Part shown: positions 23,863 through 33,447 of the stretch, piece by piece
Layout of the letters: each line of letters begins with the position of its first letter
Numbering within the stretch: the stretch's first letter is position 1
Origin: Salinivirga cyanobacteriivorans
GTDB taxonomy: Bacteria; Bacteroidota; Bacteroidia; Bacteroidales; Salinivirgaceae
Length of the DNA: 64,000 nt
Reading direction: 5' to 3'
Assembly (NCBI RefSeq): GCF_001443605.1
Contig: NZ_CP013118.1
Span: forward strand, 2,661,501 to 2,725,500
The notes under the pieces: model-generated
What the model saw: the letters and a program-made list of their open reading frames with translations, nothing else
What the model was told of the DNA's origin: nothing
The model's database searches: none
Made by a program: the position numbers and the translations under genes

Positions 23863-25311
23863 ATGGCCACAGAACAAGATAAAATACTCGATGAAGTAAC
23901 GAAAAGTGATTACAAGTACGGGTTTGTTACAGAGGTTGATGCAGATGCCCTACCAAAGGGGTTAAATGAAGATATAATCAGACAAATTTCTGCTAAAAAA
24001 AATGAACCGGAGTTTATGCTTGAATATCGTCTTGATGCTTACCGAAAGTGGACAGAGATGAAAACTCCCAATTGGGCACACTTAAATATACCCGAAATTG
24101 ATTTTCAGGATATTATTTATTATTCGGCACCCAAGAAAAAGCCCAAGTATGAATCAATGGATGAGGTTGATCCGGAGTTGATAGAAACGTTTAATAAGTT
24201 GGGGATCCCACTTGAGGAGCAAAAAGTTTTAGCAGGCGTAGCGGTTGATGCAGTTATGGATAGTACTTCGGTAAAAACCACATTTAAAGAAACACTTGCT
24301 GAAAAAGGCATTATTTTCTGTTCAATAAGTGATGCAGTACAGGAACATCCGGATTTGGTGAAAAAATACCTTGGAACTGTGGTGCCGCCTGACGATAACT
24401 TCTTTGCAGCACTGAACTCAGCTGTTTTTTCCGACGGATCATTTGTTTACATTCCCAAGGGCGTTCGGTGCCCGATGGAATTGTCGACATATTTCCGTAT
24501 TAATGCAGCCAATACAGGGCAGTTTGAGCGCACACTAATTATAGCCGAAGATGATAGTTATGTGAGCTACCTTGAGGGGTGTACTGCTCCTATGCGCGAC
24601 GAGAACCAGCTCCATGCCGCTATTGTGGAGATTGTGGCCCTTGACAATGCTGAAGTAAAATACTCGACCGTACAGAATTGGTACCCCGGAAACTCCGAAG
24701 GTAAGGGGGGTATTTATAATTTTGTAACCAAGCGTGGTCTGGCCAAAGGAAAAAACTCAAAAATTTCATGGACACAGGTTGAAACAGGCTCAGCTATTAC
24801 CTGGAAATACCCGAGTTGTGTACTCATGGGTGATAATTCCGTTGGTGAGTTTTATTCTGTGGCTGTGACCAATAACCATCAGCAAGCTGATACCGGCACA
24901 AAAATGATACACCTTGGGAAAAACACCAAAAGTACGGTAGTATCCAAAGGTATATCGGCCGGTAAGAGTCAGAATAGCTACAGGGGTTTGGTTAAAGTGA
25001 TTAAGCGGGCCGATAATGCACGAAATTTTTCGCAATGCGATAGCTTATTGCTGGGAGATAAGTGTGGAGCTCATACTTTTCCATACCTGACTATTAATAA
25101 CCACTCTGCGCAGGTTGAACACGAAGCTACAACCTCTAAAATTGGTGAAGAGCAAATTTTTTATTGCAATCAGCGGGGTATAGAAACCGAAGATGCCATT
25201 GGAATGATTGTGAATGGTTATGCCAAAGAGGTTATAAATAAATTGCCAATGGAATTTGCAGTAGAAGCACAGAAATTATTGCAAATTAGCCTTGAAGGCA
25301 GTGTGGGATAA
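23863..25311 (+). CDS. sufB: Fe-S cluster assembly scaffold SufB
   Basis: A 482-residue cytosolic scaffold on which SufBC2D builds iron-sulfur clusters. The family core is evident: [19 protein letters not shown] near residue 200, [16 protein letters not shown] with the sulfur-accepting cysteine region, [23 protein letters not shown], and the end [21 protein letters not shown]. The length is that of standard SufB. It is the first gene of sufB-sufC-sufD-sufS-sufE-DUF59, all on the plus strand with gaps of 12-57 nt, so the whole machine is made from one transcript. Confidence 0.97.
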   Translation: MATEQDKILDEVTKSDYKYGFVTEVDADALPKGLNEDIIRQISAKKNEPEFMLEYRLDAYRKWTEMKTPNWAHLNIPEIDFQDIIYYSAPKKKPKYESMDEVDPELIETFNKLGIPLEEQKVLAGVAVDAVMDSTSVKTTFKETLAEKGIIFCSISDAVQEHPDLVKKYLGTVVPPDDNFFAALNSAVFSDGSFVYIPKGVRCPMELSTYFRINAANTGQFERTLIIAEDDSYVSYLEGCTAPMRDENQLHAAIVEIVALDNAEVKYSTVQNWYPGNSEGKGGIYNFVTKRGLAKGKNSKISWTQVETGSAITWKYPSCVLMGDNSVGEFYSVAVTNNHQQADTGTKMIHLGKNTKSTVVSKGISAGKSQNSYRGLVKVIKRADNARNFSQCDSLLLGDKCGAHTFPYLTINNHSAQVEHEATTSKIGEEQIFYCNQRGIETEDAIGMIVNGYAKEVINKLPMEFAVEAQKLLQISLEGSVG

Positions 25312-25346
25312 AGAAACAGAAACATCAATTAGCAAAATACAATATC

Positions 25347-26099
25347 ATGTTATCAATAAAAAACTTACATGCATCCATAGAAGGACAAGAGATATTAAAG
25401 GGAATCAACCTTGATGTAAAACCCGGGGAGATCCATGCCATTATGGGACCTAATGGTTCCGGTAAAAGCACGTTGGCCTCTGTATTGGCCGGACGCGATA
25501 TTTTTGAGGTTACAGAAGGAGAAGTAACCTTCCAGGGAGAAGATTTGTTTGACAAAGAACCTGACGAACGAGCCAAAGATGGTTTGTTTCTGAGCTTCCA
25601 GTATCCGGTGGAAATTCCGGGTGTAAGCATGGTTAATTTTATGCGTACAGCTGTAAACGAGATACGCAAGCACCGCGGTCAGGAAGAACTGAAATCATCA
25701 GATTTTCTGAAGGTTTTGCGTGAGAAAAAAGCATTGGTTGAAATAGATTCGAAATTAACCAACCGTAGTGTTAATGAGGGTTTTAGTGGTGGAGAGAAAA
25801 AGAAAAATGAAATTTTTCAAATGGCCATGCTCGAACCAAAACTTTCGATACTAGATGAAACAGATTCAGGTCTTGACATTGATGCCCTGCGCATTGTAGC
25901 CAATGGTGTGAATAAGCTTAAAACTAAAGATAATGCCACAATCGTGATTACACACTATCAAAGATTGTTGGATTATATTGTGCCCGACCATGTGCATATT
26001 TTGTATGATGGTAAGATTGTAAAATCCGGTGACAAACAGCTGGCAGTTGATCTTGAGCAGCATGGTTATGAGTGGGTTAAGAAAGAAATGGCACTTTAA
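25347..26099 (+). CDS. sufC: Fe-S cluster assembly ATPase SufC
   Basis: The ABC-type ATPase subunit of SufBCD, which drives conformational change in the scaffold. Its 250 residues hold Walker [10 protein letters not shown] near residue 32, the signature [14 protein letters not shown] near 145, and Walker [20 protein letters not shown] near 168, followed by the H-loop [14 protein letters not shown]. The EKK(K/R)NE version of the signature is the SufC hallmark that separates it from transport ABC proteins. It lies 35 nt after sufB and 12 nt before sufD. Confidence 0.97.
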   Translation: MLSIKNLHASIEGQEILKGINLDVKPGEIHAIMGPNGSGKSTLASVLAGRDIFEVTEGEVTFQGEDLFDKEPDERAKDGLFLSFQYPVEIPGVSMVNFMRTAVNEIRKHRGQEELKSSDFLKVLREKKALVEIDSKLTNRSVNEGFSGGEKKKNEIFQMAMLEPKLSILDETDSGLDIDALRIVANGVNKLKTKDNATIVITHYQRLLDYIVPDHVHILYDGKIVKSGDKQLAVDLEQHGYEWVKKEMAL

Positions 26100-26111
26100 A
26101 AAATTGCAACT

Positions 26112-27464
26112 ATGAGTACTGATTTAAACCAAAAATATGATCAGTTAATTGCTGATAACCTTGACAATGTTCAGGCCCATTCCAGCAATTTATTGAACAG
26201 TTACAGGAAAGATGCTCAGCAGGCATTCCATAAAAATGGTTTACCCAGCATTAAGAACGAAGACTATAAGTATACTAACGTTTTACCGCTGTACAAACAG
26301 GACTGGAATTTACCACAGCTCGAGAAAGAGCTACCAATGAATATCAATGAGATATTTCGTTGCGATGTGCCTAATCTCGATACCGACCTGGTACTTACTG
26401 TAAATGGACGTTTCCATGAGTTTCAGGGAAACGCAGATAAGCTACCAGAAGGCACTATTATTGGCGGCCTTGCGGAGATGAGTGAAAAATATCCTGAAAT
26501 AGTTAAACCATATTTGTTTCAGCAGGCAGAGCAGGATACCGATAGCCTTGTTGCTCTGAACGGAGCGCTCGCGGTCGATGGATTGTTTATTTATATCCCG
26601 CGTAATGCTGTTTTTGAAAAACCTATCCAAATTGTGAATTTATTGCTGGGTGAACGGCCATTGCTTACACACAAACGTAACCTGGTTGTTGCCGATGAAA
26701 ATGCGCAATCGCAAATTGTAATTTGTGATCATACGCTCAGTGCAGAACGTTTCTTCGACAACAGTGTTACAGAAGTAGTAGTGAAGCAAAACGCGCGCCT
26801 GGAATATTACAATATTCAAAACCAGCATAATGGGTCATCGCAAATTTCATCATTGTTTGCCAATGTGCATCGCGATGCGACCTTTCATACCAGCACAATA
26901 AGCCTGCATGGAGGTTTGATCCGGAACAATTTGCGTATTTCATTGCTTGATGAGGGGGCCCATGCCGATGCATCGGGTTTGAGCTTAACCGACCGGGAGC
27001 AACATGTAGATAATCATACTTACATTGATCATAAAGCAGCCAACTGCACCAGTAACCAATTCTTCAAGAGTGTACTCGATGATCAATCGTCTACAGCTTT
27101 TACAGGACGTATCATGGTGCAACCCGGCGCACAGCAGACCAATGCCTACCAAAGCAACAAAAGTTTATTGCTCACCAATGATGCATCATCAAACAGCCGT
27201 CCGCAATTGGAGATTTACGCCGATGATGTGAAATGCAGCCATGGTGCCACTACCGGCCAAATTGACGAGGATGCCCTGTTCTACATGCGTCAAAGAGGAA
27301 TAAATTCGCGTGAAGCAAGGTTGCTGCTTATGTTTGCATTTGCCTACGAGGTAATTGACAAGATCAATGTGAGACCTCTGGCAGAAAGAATAGAAGATCT
27401 TGTGAATAAACGGTTGCGCGGAGAATTATCAAGGTGTAACAATTGTGAAATTAAGTGTCAGTAA
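26112..27464 (+). CDS. sufD: Fe-S cluster assembly protein SufD
   Basis: The SufB paralogue of the SufBC2D complex, needed for iron entry. It is 450 residues, with a divergent N-terminal helical part and a beta-helix core resembling SufB: LNGALAVDGLFIYIPRNAVFE, RNNLRISLLDEGAHADASGL and the C-terminal CSHGATTGQIDEDALFYMRQRG, which carries the conserved histidine region at the SufB interface. The C-terminus ends in a short CNNCEIKCQ tail with three cysteines, seen in many but not all SufD proteins. Position between sufC and sufS supports the call. Confidence 0.95.
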   Translation: MSTDLNQKYDQLIADNLDNVQAHSSNLLNSYRKDAQQAFHKNGLPSIKNEDYKYTNVLPLYKQDWNLPQLEKELPMNINEIFRCDVPNLDTDLVLTVNGRFHEFQGNADKLPEGTIIGGLAEMSEKYPEIVKPYLFQQAEQDTDSLVALNGALAVDGLFIYIPRNAVFEKPIQIVNLLLGERPLLTHKRNLVVADENAQSQIVICDHTLSAERFFDNSVTEVVVKQNARLEYYNIQNQHNGSSQISSLFANVHRDATFHTSTISLHGGLIRNNLRISLLDEGAHADASGLSLTDREQHVDNHTYIDHKAANCTSNQFFKSVLDDQSSTAFTGRIMVQPGAQQTNAYQSNKSLLLTNDASSNSRPQLEIYADDVKCSHGATTGQIDEDALFYMRQRGINSREARLLLMFAFAYEVIDKINVRPLAERIEDLVNKRLRGELSRCNNCEIKCQ

Positions 27465-27503
27465 TAACCGTTTATTAAACGGTAAAATATAAATATCAGT
27501 ACC

Positions 27504-28724
27504 ATGAGTTTAAATGTAGCAGATATTCGCAGGCAATTTCCAATACTGGAACAGCAGGTTTACAAAAAAGACCTGGTGTATTTCGATAATGCTGCTACAA
27601 CCCAGAAACCACAGGTGGTTATTGATGTGTTGGATGAATATTATAAAAAGTATAATGCCAACATTCACAGGGGCGTGCATTTTTTAAGTTCGCATTGTAC
27701 CGATGCCACAGAAACAGCTCGTAAAACTGTTCAGGATTTTATCAATGCGAAACACGCTCATGAAATTGTTTTCACCAGGGGCACTACCGAATCCGTAAAT
27801 TTGGTAGCCCAGTCGTTTGCATCCGAATTTATAAATGAGGGAGATGAAATTGTGGTTACCCGCATGGAGCATCATTCCAATATTGTACCATGGCAATTAG
27901 TATGCGAAAAATACGGTGCTAAGCTCAAGGTTGTAGATATTTACCCCGATGGTACCATTAACATGGATAGTTTTAAAGCGGCTTTGAATGCAAAAGTTAA
28001 AATCGTTGCATTTACGCATGTATCTAACACACTTGGAACTATAAACGATGTGCAAGCCATGACCCGGTTGGCTCATAATCAGGACATACCTGTGTTAATC
28101 GATGGTGCTCAGGCTGTGCAACATACCCATGTTGATGTGCAGGAGATTGATGCTGATTTTTATGTTTTTTCGGGTCATAAAATCTATGCTCCAACAGGAA
28201 TTGGTGTTTTGTATGGAAAAGAAGAGTGGCTCGAAAAGCTTCCACCCTGGCAGGGTGGCGGCGAAATGATCGATCAGGTGAGCTTTGAAAAGACAACCTT
28301 TAATGAGCTGCCCTTTAAATTTGAAGCCGGCACACCGAATTATATTGGTGCCATTGCTATGGGGGAGGCTTTATCGTATGTAAGCAACAACGGAATAGAC
28401 GCCATTAAAAAGCATGAAGACGATTTACTAAACTATGCAACCGAACGTATTACCACAGTCGATGGTGTAAGAATAATTGGAGAAGCCGCCCAAAAAAGTA
28501 GTGTATTGTCGTTTGTAATAGACGGTATACACCCATACGATATAGGAGTCTTGCTCGATAAAACCGGAATTGCCGTGCGTACCGGTAATCACTGTACGCA
28601 GCCATTGCACGATTGGTATGAAATACCAGGAACAGTGCGGGCCTCTTTTGCCATGTACAATACAAAAGCTGAGATTGATTATTTTATGGATAAAATGCAG
28701 CAAGTATTGGAAATGCTTAAATAA
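27504..28724 (+). CDS. sufS: Cysteine desulfurase SufS
   Basis: A PLP enzyme that takes sulfur from cysteine to form alanine and a persulfide on its own cysteine. The 406-residue length fits group II desulfurases. PLP binds Lys226 in VFSGHKIYAPTGIG; the persulfide cysteine is Cys364 in RTGNHCTQPLHDW; the N-terminal part has YFDNAATTQKPQVVID and MEHHSNIVPWQ. The catalytic loop is short, as expected when SufE supplies activation, and sufE is the next gene 17 nt downstream. Confidence 0.97.
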   Translation: MSLNVADIRRQFPILEQQVYKKDLVYFDNAATTQKPQVVIDVLDEYYKKYNANIHRGVHFLSSHCTDATETARKTVQDFINAKHAHEIVFTRGTTESVNLVAQSFASEFINEGDEIVVTRMEHHSNIVPWQLVCEKYGAKLKVVDIYPDGTINMDSFKAALNAKVKIVAFTHVSNTLGTINDVQAMTRLAHNQDIPVLIDGAQAVQHTHVDVQEIDADFYVFSGHKIYAPTGIGVLYGKEEWLEKLPPWQGGGEMIDQVSFEKTTFNELPFKFEAGTPNYIGAIAMGEALSYVSNNGIDAIKKHEDDLLNYATERITTVDGVRIIGEAAQKSSVLSFVIDGIHPYDIGVLLDKTGIAVRTGNHCTQPLHDWYEIPGTVRASFAMYNTKAEIDYFMDKMQQVLEMLK

Positions 28725-28741
28725 AAAGAAAATCCCAAATT

Positions 28742-29167
28742 ATGAGTACGATTGACAAAAAGCAACAAGAAATTGTAGAGGAATTTTCAGTATTTGATGA
28801 CTGGATGGATAAGTATGCATACCTGATTGAGCAAGGCAAGGAGCTCACTGGTCTAAAAGATGAGCATCGCACCGATAATAATGTGATTAGTGGATGCCAG
28901 AGCAAAGTATGGCTCCATGCAGAATATGAAGAAGGGAAAATTAAATTTACCGCCGATAGCGACGCTGTACTCACAAAAGGCCTGGTTGCTTTGGTGATTA
29001 AGGTATTCTCGAACGAAAAACCAGATACTATAATTAATGCTGAGCCCTGGTTTATAAAAGAAATCGGACTTGAGGAGAATTTATCGCCCACACGTTCCAA
29101 TGGCCTCAATGCAATGCTTAAGCAAATAAAGTTTTATGCTATGGCTTTTAAAGCCAAACACGGTTAA
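28742..29167 (+). CDS. sufE: Sulfur acceptor SufE
   Basis: A 141-residue partner that accepts the persulfide from SufS and passes it to SufB. The acceptor is Cys52 in NVISGCQSKVWL, with the family motifs FDDWMDKYAYLIEQGKEL before and LSPTRSNGLNAMLKQIK after. Length and placement right after sufS are standard. Its presence means the SUF system here uses SufE rather than SufU. Confidence 0.96.
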   Translation: MSTIDKKQQEIVEEFSVFDDWMDKYAYLIEQGKELTGLKDEHRTDNNVISGCQSKVWLHAEYEEGKIKFTADSDAVLTKGLVALVIKVFSNEKPDTIINAEPWFIKEIGLEENLSPTRSNGLNAMLKQIKFYAMAFKAKHG

Positions 29168-29224
29168 TGGCCATATTAGCATAAATTCGTTGAAACCAGA
29201 TTGTAGGACTAAAAGCTTAACACA

Positions 29225-29536
29225 ATGGCACAAAAAGTAGAAGAAGCACAAGTACTTGAAGTACTTAAAAATATATTCGACCCGGAAATACCAGTTAATA
29301 TTTATGACCTGGGTTTAATCTATAAAGTAGATATAGACGATGACAATACGGTGGAGATATTAATGACCCTCACTGCACCCAATTGTCCGGTAGCACCTTC
29401 GCTTGTTTCAGAAGTTACCGAAAAAGTAAAAGGAATAGAAGGCGTACAGGATGCCTTTGTGAATCTTACATTTGACCCACCCTGGGATCAGGAAATGATG
29501 AGCGAAGAGGCTAAGTTGGAGCTGGGATTTATGTAA
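29225..29536 (+). CDS. DUF59/MIP18-family Fe-S assembly protein (SufT-like)
   Basis: A 103-residue protein of the MIP18/DUF59 family, thought to help Fe-S cluster maturation or delivery. The conserved cysteine is in LTAPNCPVAPSL near residue 60, and the opening DPEIPVNIYDLGLIYKV and the end VNLTFDPPWDQEMMSEEAKLELG are diagnostic. It is the last gene of the suf operon, 57 nt after sufE. Because SufT of some bacteria is longer and fused, I give no symbol. Confidence 0.93.
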   Translation: MAQKVEEAQVLEVLKNIFDPEIPVNIYDLGLIYKVDIDDDNTVEILMTLTAPNCPVAPSLVSEVTEKVKGIEGVQDAFVNLTFDPPWDQEMMSEEAKLELGFM

Positions 29537-29546
29537 TTTGAATGGC

Positions 29547-29565
29547 ATTTATCATCGTGATAAAT
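29547..29565 (+). terminator. Weak hairpin after the suf operon
   Basis: ATTTATCA (29547-29554) pairs with TGATAAAT (29558-29565) around TCG, starting 10 nt after the last suf stop codon. No proper U-run follows, so it may protect the 3' end rather than stop transcription. Confidence 0.35.
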
Positions 29566-29578
29566 TTGCTTAAGTAAT

Positions 29579-29608
29579 TTTGAATTTTATTACTTCTTAT
29601 TATTTTTG
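29579..29608 (+). promoter_or_regulatory. Promoter of the PEGA lipoprotein gene
   Basis: TTTG (29579-29582) and TATTTTTG (29601-29608) are separated by 18 bases, close to the phylum consensus. The -7 box ends 52 bases before the ATG at 29661. Confidence 0.55.
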
Positions 29609-29660
29609 CAACAAAGTTGATTTGTTTGTTTTTTTGAATTATAATATTTAAACTTTAGTT

Positions 29661-30146
29661 ATGAAAAGAATTACTATCTCGCTATTGGTTATTTCTATTA
29701 GCATTATTTTAGCCGGATGTGCTACAATTGTGTCGGGCTCAAAACAATCTGTTAAAATTTACAGTACGCCCTCGAATGCAAAAGTAAGTATTAATAATGT
29801 TGTGGTAGGAAATACACCGTTAACTAAACAAATTTCGCGTAAAGAAGAGTCTGTTTTAATAAAAATAGAACTAGATGGCTATGAGACATATACCACTAGT
29901 TTAGAGCGTAAGTTTAATGCATGGTTTATAGGCAATATTGTTTTTGGTGGCCTGATAGGTATCATCATCGATCCAATAACCGGTGCTATTTATAAGTTTG
30001 AACCCAAGGAAATCAATGCAAAGCTAACAGAGGATGAGGTCGAAGGAATTGGTTATTTAGATAAAAATGACATTTACATTAAGTTAGCCAAAAATTCTGA
30101 CTGCTCAGACCTTGAAAAAATTGGAGAGCTTCAGCCCGTTGAATAA
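29661..30146 (+). CDS. PEGA-domain lipoprotein
   Basis: A 161-residue lipoprotein. The lipobox LAGC ends at Cys19 after a hydrophobic signal (ITISLLVISISIIL). The mature part has a PEGA domain with KIYSTPSNAKVSINNVVVGN and IELDGYETYTT, a beta fold found in surface and stalk proteins. A hydrophobic and glycine-rich stretch follows (WFIGNIVFGGLIGIIIDPIT). Its role is unknown. It precedes the caspase-like gene in the same direction but a terminator (30191-30240) separates them, so co-regulation is possible but co-transcription unlikely. Confidence 0.8.
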   Translation: MKRITISLLVISISIILAGCATIVSGSKQSVKIYSTPSNAKVSINNVVVGNTPLTKQISRKEESVLIKIELDGYETYTTSLERKFNAWFIGNIVFGGLIGIIIDPITGAIYKFEPKEINAKLTEDEVEGIGYLDKNDIYIKLAKNSDCSDLEKIGELQPVE

Positions 30147-30190
30147 TCTGTTTATTTAGGCTCAAGTTTTCTATAGAATAAGCTAATTGA

Positions 30191-30240
30191 AATCCATTGG
30201 CAATATTGGAATAATTTCAAATATTGTTAATGGATTTTTT
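30191..30240 (+). terminator. Rho-independent terminator after the PEGA lipoprotein gene
   Basis: AATCCATT (30191-30198) pairs with AATGGATT (30229-30236), and inside it CAATATT (30201-30207) pairs with AATATTG (30220-30226). A T-run follows directly (TTTTTTTA). Confidence 0.7.
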
Positions 30241-30305
30241 TATCAATTAACCCTATTATTTTGTAATTTAACGAACATTTTATCTTGATCACAGAAAGAC
30301 ATATT

Positions 30306-31862
30306 ATGAGAATCACAAGTAATATACTACTATTATTAATTTTGTCATCCCACCTGATTTTTGGTCAGACCATTACAGGTGAATGGACAAGGAATGATAA
30401 CAGCGTTTATAAATTTAGTGACGATAAAGCCTTGTTGGTTAATGTGGGCTTTCATTTAACCAAAGGAAATTTTCAGAGGGGAGAAGTAAAAATAAAGAAT
30501 ATTACTTATAATGGTGGATTGGTTACTGGGTTATCGAAAATTAAAGATAAAAAAGGTAATTTGTTGAAATGGAAAAAAGTAACCATCAGACAATTTGGAG
30601 ACAAAATTGAAATAATTGATCCAGAAGGTAAAAAAACGATTCTTACTAAAAGAATTATTGGTAATACTGATAGCCCATTTAATATTTATGGTCGTTGGAG
30701 GAGGGTTAATGAAGGATCTATTTATGATTTTGAAGGAAATATTGCTATTCTTTCCAGGATTGGTTGGATGCTTGAACAAGGGGCTTTTATGCCAAATCAG
30801 GTGAAAATCATGAATATTTCCTATTTATCAGATAACTTGTTTTCTGGTGAAACCCGAATTAATGACAAAAATGGGAAACTCTTAAAATGGGAACCTGTAA
30901 ATATTATTATTAACGGTAATGAACTTAGAGTGCAATATTCAAATACAGGAAAGTCCATATTGTTTGTCAAACAAAATGATAATGAGCCAACCGATAAAAT
31001 AAAAGACGTTCCTGAAAGGCGAAAACAAAATAAACTGACTTCTTCGAAAAATCAGCAAAAACCACAATCAATTGATACAAATATTCCATCAACTACTAAA
31101 AAAAGGCCTAATACATATGCCTTAATTATAGGTAATGAAGATTATACCAAATTCCAGTCAACATTATCAGCGGAAGCTAATGTGGATTTTGCAGCTAATG
31201 ACGCTACTATCTTTCACAAATATTGTATTAAAACACTTGGCATACCTGCAGAAAACTTAAAACTCCGAATTGATGGGATTAGCAGTCAAATGAAACGAGA
31301 TATAAAGTGGCTTACTTCAAGGGCTAAGTATGGAGGTAGCGATGTTCAGTTAATTTTTTATTATGCTGGGCATGGATTTCCAGACCCTGATACCAAGAAG
31401 AAATATATTATGCCGGTTGACATCACAGGTGCTCAGGTTCGGGAAGGTATTGCACTAAGCTCACTTTACAAAGAGTTAACGACCTATCCAGCGGAAAAAG
31501 TTACGGTTTTTTTAGATGCATGCTTTAGCGGAGGAGGAAGAGAACAAGGTTTGCTGACAGCAAGGGGTGTTAAAATAAAACCAAGGAATGAAGAGGTTCA
31601 CAAGGGGAAGCTTATTGTTTTTTCAGGTAGCTCAGGAGATCAGGAATCTTTACCTTACAAAGAAAAAAGACACGGCATATTTACTTATTACCTTTTAAAA
31701 AAGATTCAGCAGACAAAAGGTGCTGTTACTTATAAGGACTTAAGTGAGTATTTAATGAAAAAAGTTCCACTGAAGGCTATTGACTTGTTTTATAAGGAGC
31801 AATTACCTGAGGTAAACGTGAGTTACCCATTAAAAGATATTTGGAAGGGAATGGAACTGTAG
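30306..31862 (+). CDS. Secreted caspase-like (peptidase C14) protein
   Basis: A 518-residue exported protein. It has a signal peptide (MRITSNILLLLILSSHLIFG), then two tandem homologous beta modules of about 95 residues (opening GEWTRNDNSVYKFSDDKALL and GRWRRVNEGSIYDFEGNIAIL), a polar linker with many Lys, Gln and Thr (about 230-265), and a caspase/metacaspase p20 domain starting YALIIGNEDY. The dyad is intact: His356 in YYAGHGFPD and Cys406 in FLDACFSGGG. A cysteine protease active after basic or acidic residues is likely; specificity cannot be read. The ATG at 30306 is preferred to an ATT-initiated reading 21 nt upstream. The gene looks more AT-rich than its neighbours. Its stop is 4 nt from the convergent Crp-type gene. 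Confidence 0.85.
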   Translation: MRITSNILLLLILSSHLIFGQTITGEWTRNDNSVYKFSDDKALLVNVGFHLTKGNFQRGEVKIKNITYNGGLVTGLSKIKDKKGNLLKWKKVTIRQFGDKIEIIDPEGKKTILTKRIIGNTDSPFNIYGRWRRVNEGSIYDFEGNIAILSRIGWMLEQGAFMPNQVKIMNISYLSDNLFSGETRINDKNGKLLKWEPVNIIINGNELRVQYSNTGKSILFVKQNDNEPTDKIKDVPERRKQNKLTSSKNQQKPQSIDTNIPSTTKKRPNTYALIIGNEDYTKFQSTLSAEANVDFAANDATIFHKYCIKTLGIPAENLKLRIDGISSQMKRDIKWLTSRAKYGGSDVQLIFYYAGHGFPDPDTKKKYIMPVDITGAQVREGIALSSLYKELTTYPAEKVTVFLDACFSGGGREQGLLTARGVKIKPRNEEVHKGKLIVFSGSSGDQESLPYKEKRHGIFTYYLLKKIQQTKGAVTYKDLSEYLMKKVPLKAIDLFYKEQLPEVNVSYPLKDIWKGMEL

Positions 31863-31866
31863 GTTT

Positions 31867-32568
31867 TTAAAACTGCTCCGAAATCATCTTTAGTTCATTG
31901 GTTTTTATCACCTTAATTTTACGGCCTTTGAGTTCGATAAGCCCCTGTGATTTGAATTGTGATAGCATGCGAATGACCGATTCTGTAGCTGTACCCACGA
32001 GGTTAGCCAGTTCTTCGCGTGTAAGTGGTATGTTGAGATAATCGTCTTCGTTGCGGCCAAATTGTTCCAGTAAGTTCAGCAATACTTCTGCCAGGCGTTC
32101 TTTTACAGTTTTTTGAGCAATGTCGGTAATGTATTTGTTGGCATCGCCCAGTTCTTTACAGGCCTGCTGGATCAATTTCAGGCTAAAATCGGTATTGGTC
32201 TCTACCAACTTAAACAAACGGGTAGCCGGAATAAAACACAAAAAAGCATCGGTTATTACCTTGGCCGTTGTACAAAAAGTTTCTTTGCTGAGTACGGAAC
32301 GGTATCCGATTATATCGCCCTGTTTGGCGAAAGTGATAATTTGCTCCCGGCCTTCAGGTCCGGTTTTGTACAGTTTTATGATACCCTCGTTTACGCAATA
32401 AAAACCCGTTGCATGGTTGCCCTCATGAAAAATAAAATCGCCACGCTTATATGCCTGACAATTTTTGTCATAATTCAAAAGCGCATACTCTTCTTCATTC
32501 AGCTGCTCGAAAAGCGTTGAAGTCTGGAGTGTGCATTCCGTGCATTCTATATGCTTTCTGTGTTTCAA
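31867..32568 (-). CDS. Crp/Fnr-family transcriptional regulator
   Basis: A 233-residue regulator. An N-terminal cysteine-containing stretch (HIECTECTLQTSTLF) precedes a cyclic-nucleotide-binding-type beta barrel (about 25-140, with FIFHEGNHATGFYCVNEGIIK) and a winged helix-turn-helix (LTREELANLVGTATESVIRM near residue 190). Cysteines near the start recall Fnr, but only three are clustered and a fourth in the barrel region is not clearly placed, so oxygen sensing is only a possibility. The only usable start appears to be the TTG at 32568: the frame upstream reaches a stop with no ATG. It is divergent from the 32774 gene and may regulate it. Confidence 0.88.
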   Translation of the reverse strand: MKHRKHIECTECTLQTSTLFEQLNEEEYALLNYDKNCQAYKRGDFIFHEGNHATGFYCVNEGIIKLYKTGPEGREQIITFAKQGDIIGYRSVLSKETFCTTAKVITDAFLCFIPATRLFKLVETNTDFSLKLIQQACKELGDANKYITDIAQKTVKERLAEVLLNLLEQFGRNEDDYLNIPLTREELANLVGTATESVIRMLSQFKSQGLIELKGRKIKVIKTNELKMISEQF

Positions 32569-32731
32569 TTCCAGAAATTTAAATGAGCTGTTTTATAGCA
32601 GAGCAATTTATCATTTTTTAGGCATAAAAAAAAGAAAGCCGTTTGGGTATTTTTTTTTAAATTTTTTCCGGGATGTATTTTACATAAATAAATCAAATCT
32701 ACTAATCTAACATGTCGTAAAAACTTTTATC

Positions 32732-32746
32732 TGATTGTAAAAATCA
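32732..32746 (+). promoter_or_regulatory. Possible operator palindrome TGATT-N5-AATCA
   Basis: TGATTGTAAAAATCA is a perfect 5-bp inverted repeat immediately upstream of the -7 box at 32747, in the gap between the Crp/Fnr-type gene and its divergent neighbour. TGAT...ATCA half-sites are those of Fnr-type proteins, though the usual spacer is 6 bases between TGAT and ATCA, not 7. Confidence 0.3.
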
Positions 32747-32754
32747 TAAATTTG
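32747..32754 (+). promoter_or_regulatory. -7 promoter box (TAAATTTG) for the 32774 gene
   Basis: An exact TAnnTTTG match 19 bases before the ATG at 32774. It probably drives the whole plus-strand run to 36184. Confidence 0.5.
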
Positions 32755-32773
32755 CATATACAAAATTTACCTT

Positions 32774-33445
32774 ATGAAGCATATTGTAAGAGCAGCATTA
32801 ATCACGACCGGATTGGGCTTGCTCATGACTTTTGCCTACGACCTTAAGCAACCGGCAGGTTTTTTTAGCAATGATGCGCGAACAACCTATTTTGCAGCAA
32901 CTATGTTATTGGTTTTTGGTGCGCTAAGCATGAAAAATGTATTGAGCTATAAAACTAAAACTAACATAAAGTACACACCAAAACATGAAGAACTGAAAAA
33001 CTCAGGTTTAAGTCTGGCCGTATTGTTTCTTTTTATTTTGGCACCAATGTTTGACCAACCTGAAAGGTTTTCTATTTGCGATTGTCAATGGATAAGATGG
33101 ATCGGATGTTTATTCATGATTGATGCTATAACTTTTTTTAGTTGGAGTTCCTGGATTCTTGGCAAACAGTATTACAGAAATGACGGTAAAGCTTCAGACT
33201 TAAAAATTATTAAAACAGGACCATATGCCATTATCAGGCATCCCCGTTTATTGGGTCTAATGTCGTGGGGCCTTTCTACTGCTTTGGTTTTTAATAATAT
33301 TGTGGCACTTTTGGTTACCATACTGCTGGTTTGGGTTGTTGGACTGAAAGCAGAAGATGAAGAGGTTTTAAAAGAACTTGAATTTGGCGAAGAGTGGATT
33401 GATTATAAAAAACAAACATACCGTTTTATACCAATGATTTATTGA
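32774..33445 (+). CDS. Isoprenylcysteine carboxyl methyltransferase-family membrane protein
   Basis: A 223-residue inner-membrane protein with about six hydrophobic helices. The C-terminal half has the ICMT/PEMT-type cofactor-binding pattern: KIIKTGPYAIIRHPRLLGLMSWG, then an acidic patch and EEWIDYKKQTYRFIP. Such bacterial proteins are annotated as methyltransferases, some related to NnrU, with unknown substrates (lipids or isoprenoids are plausible). It is the first gene of a tight run: the next start is 3 nt downstream. Confidence 0.8.
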   Translation: MKHIVRAALITTGLGLLMTFAYDLKQPAGFFSNDARTTYFAATMLLVFGALSMKNVLSYKTKTNIKYTPKHEELKNSGLSLAVLFLFILAPMFDQPERFSICDCQWIRWIGCLFMIDAITFFSWSSWILGKQYYRNDGKASDLKIIKTGPYAIIRHPRLLGLMSWGLSTALVFNNIVALLVTILLVWVVGLKAEDEEVLKELEFGEEWIDYKKQTYRFIPMIY

Positions 33446-33447
33446 AT

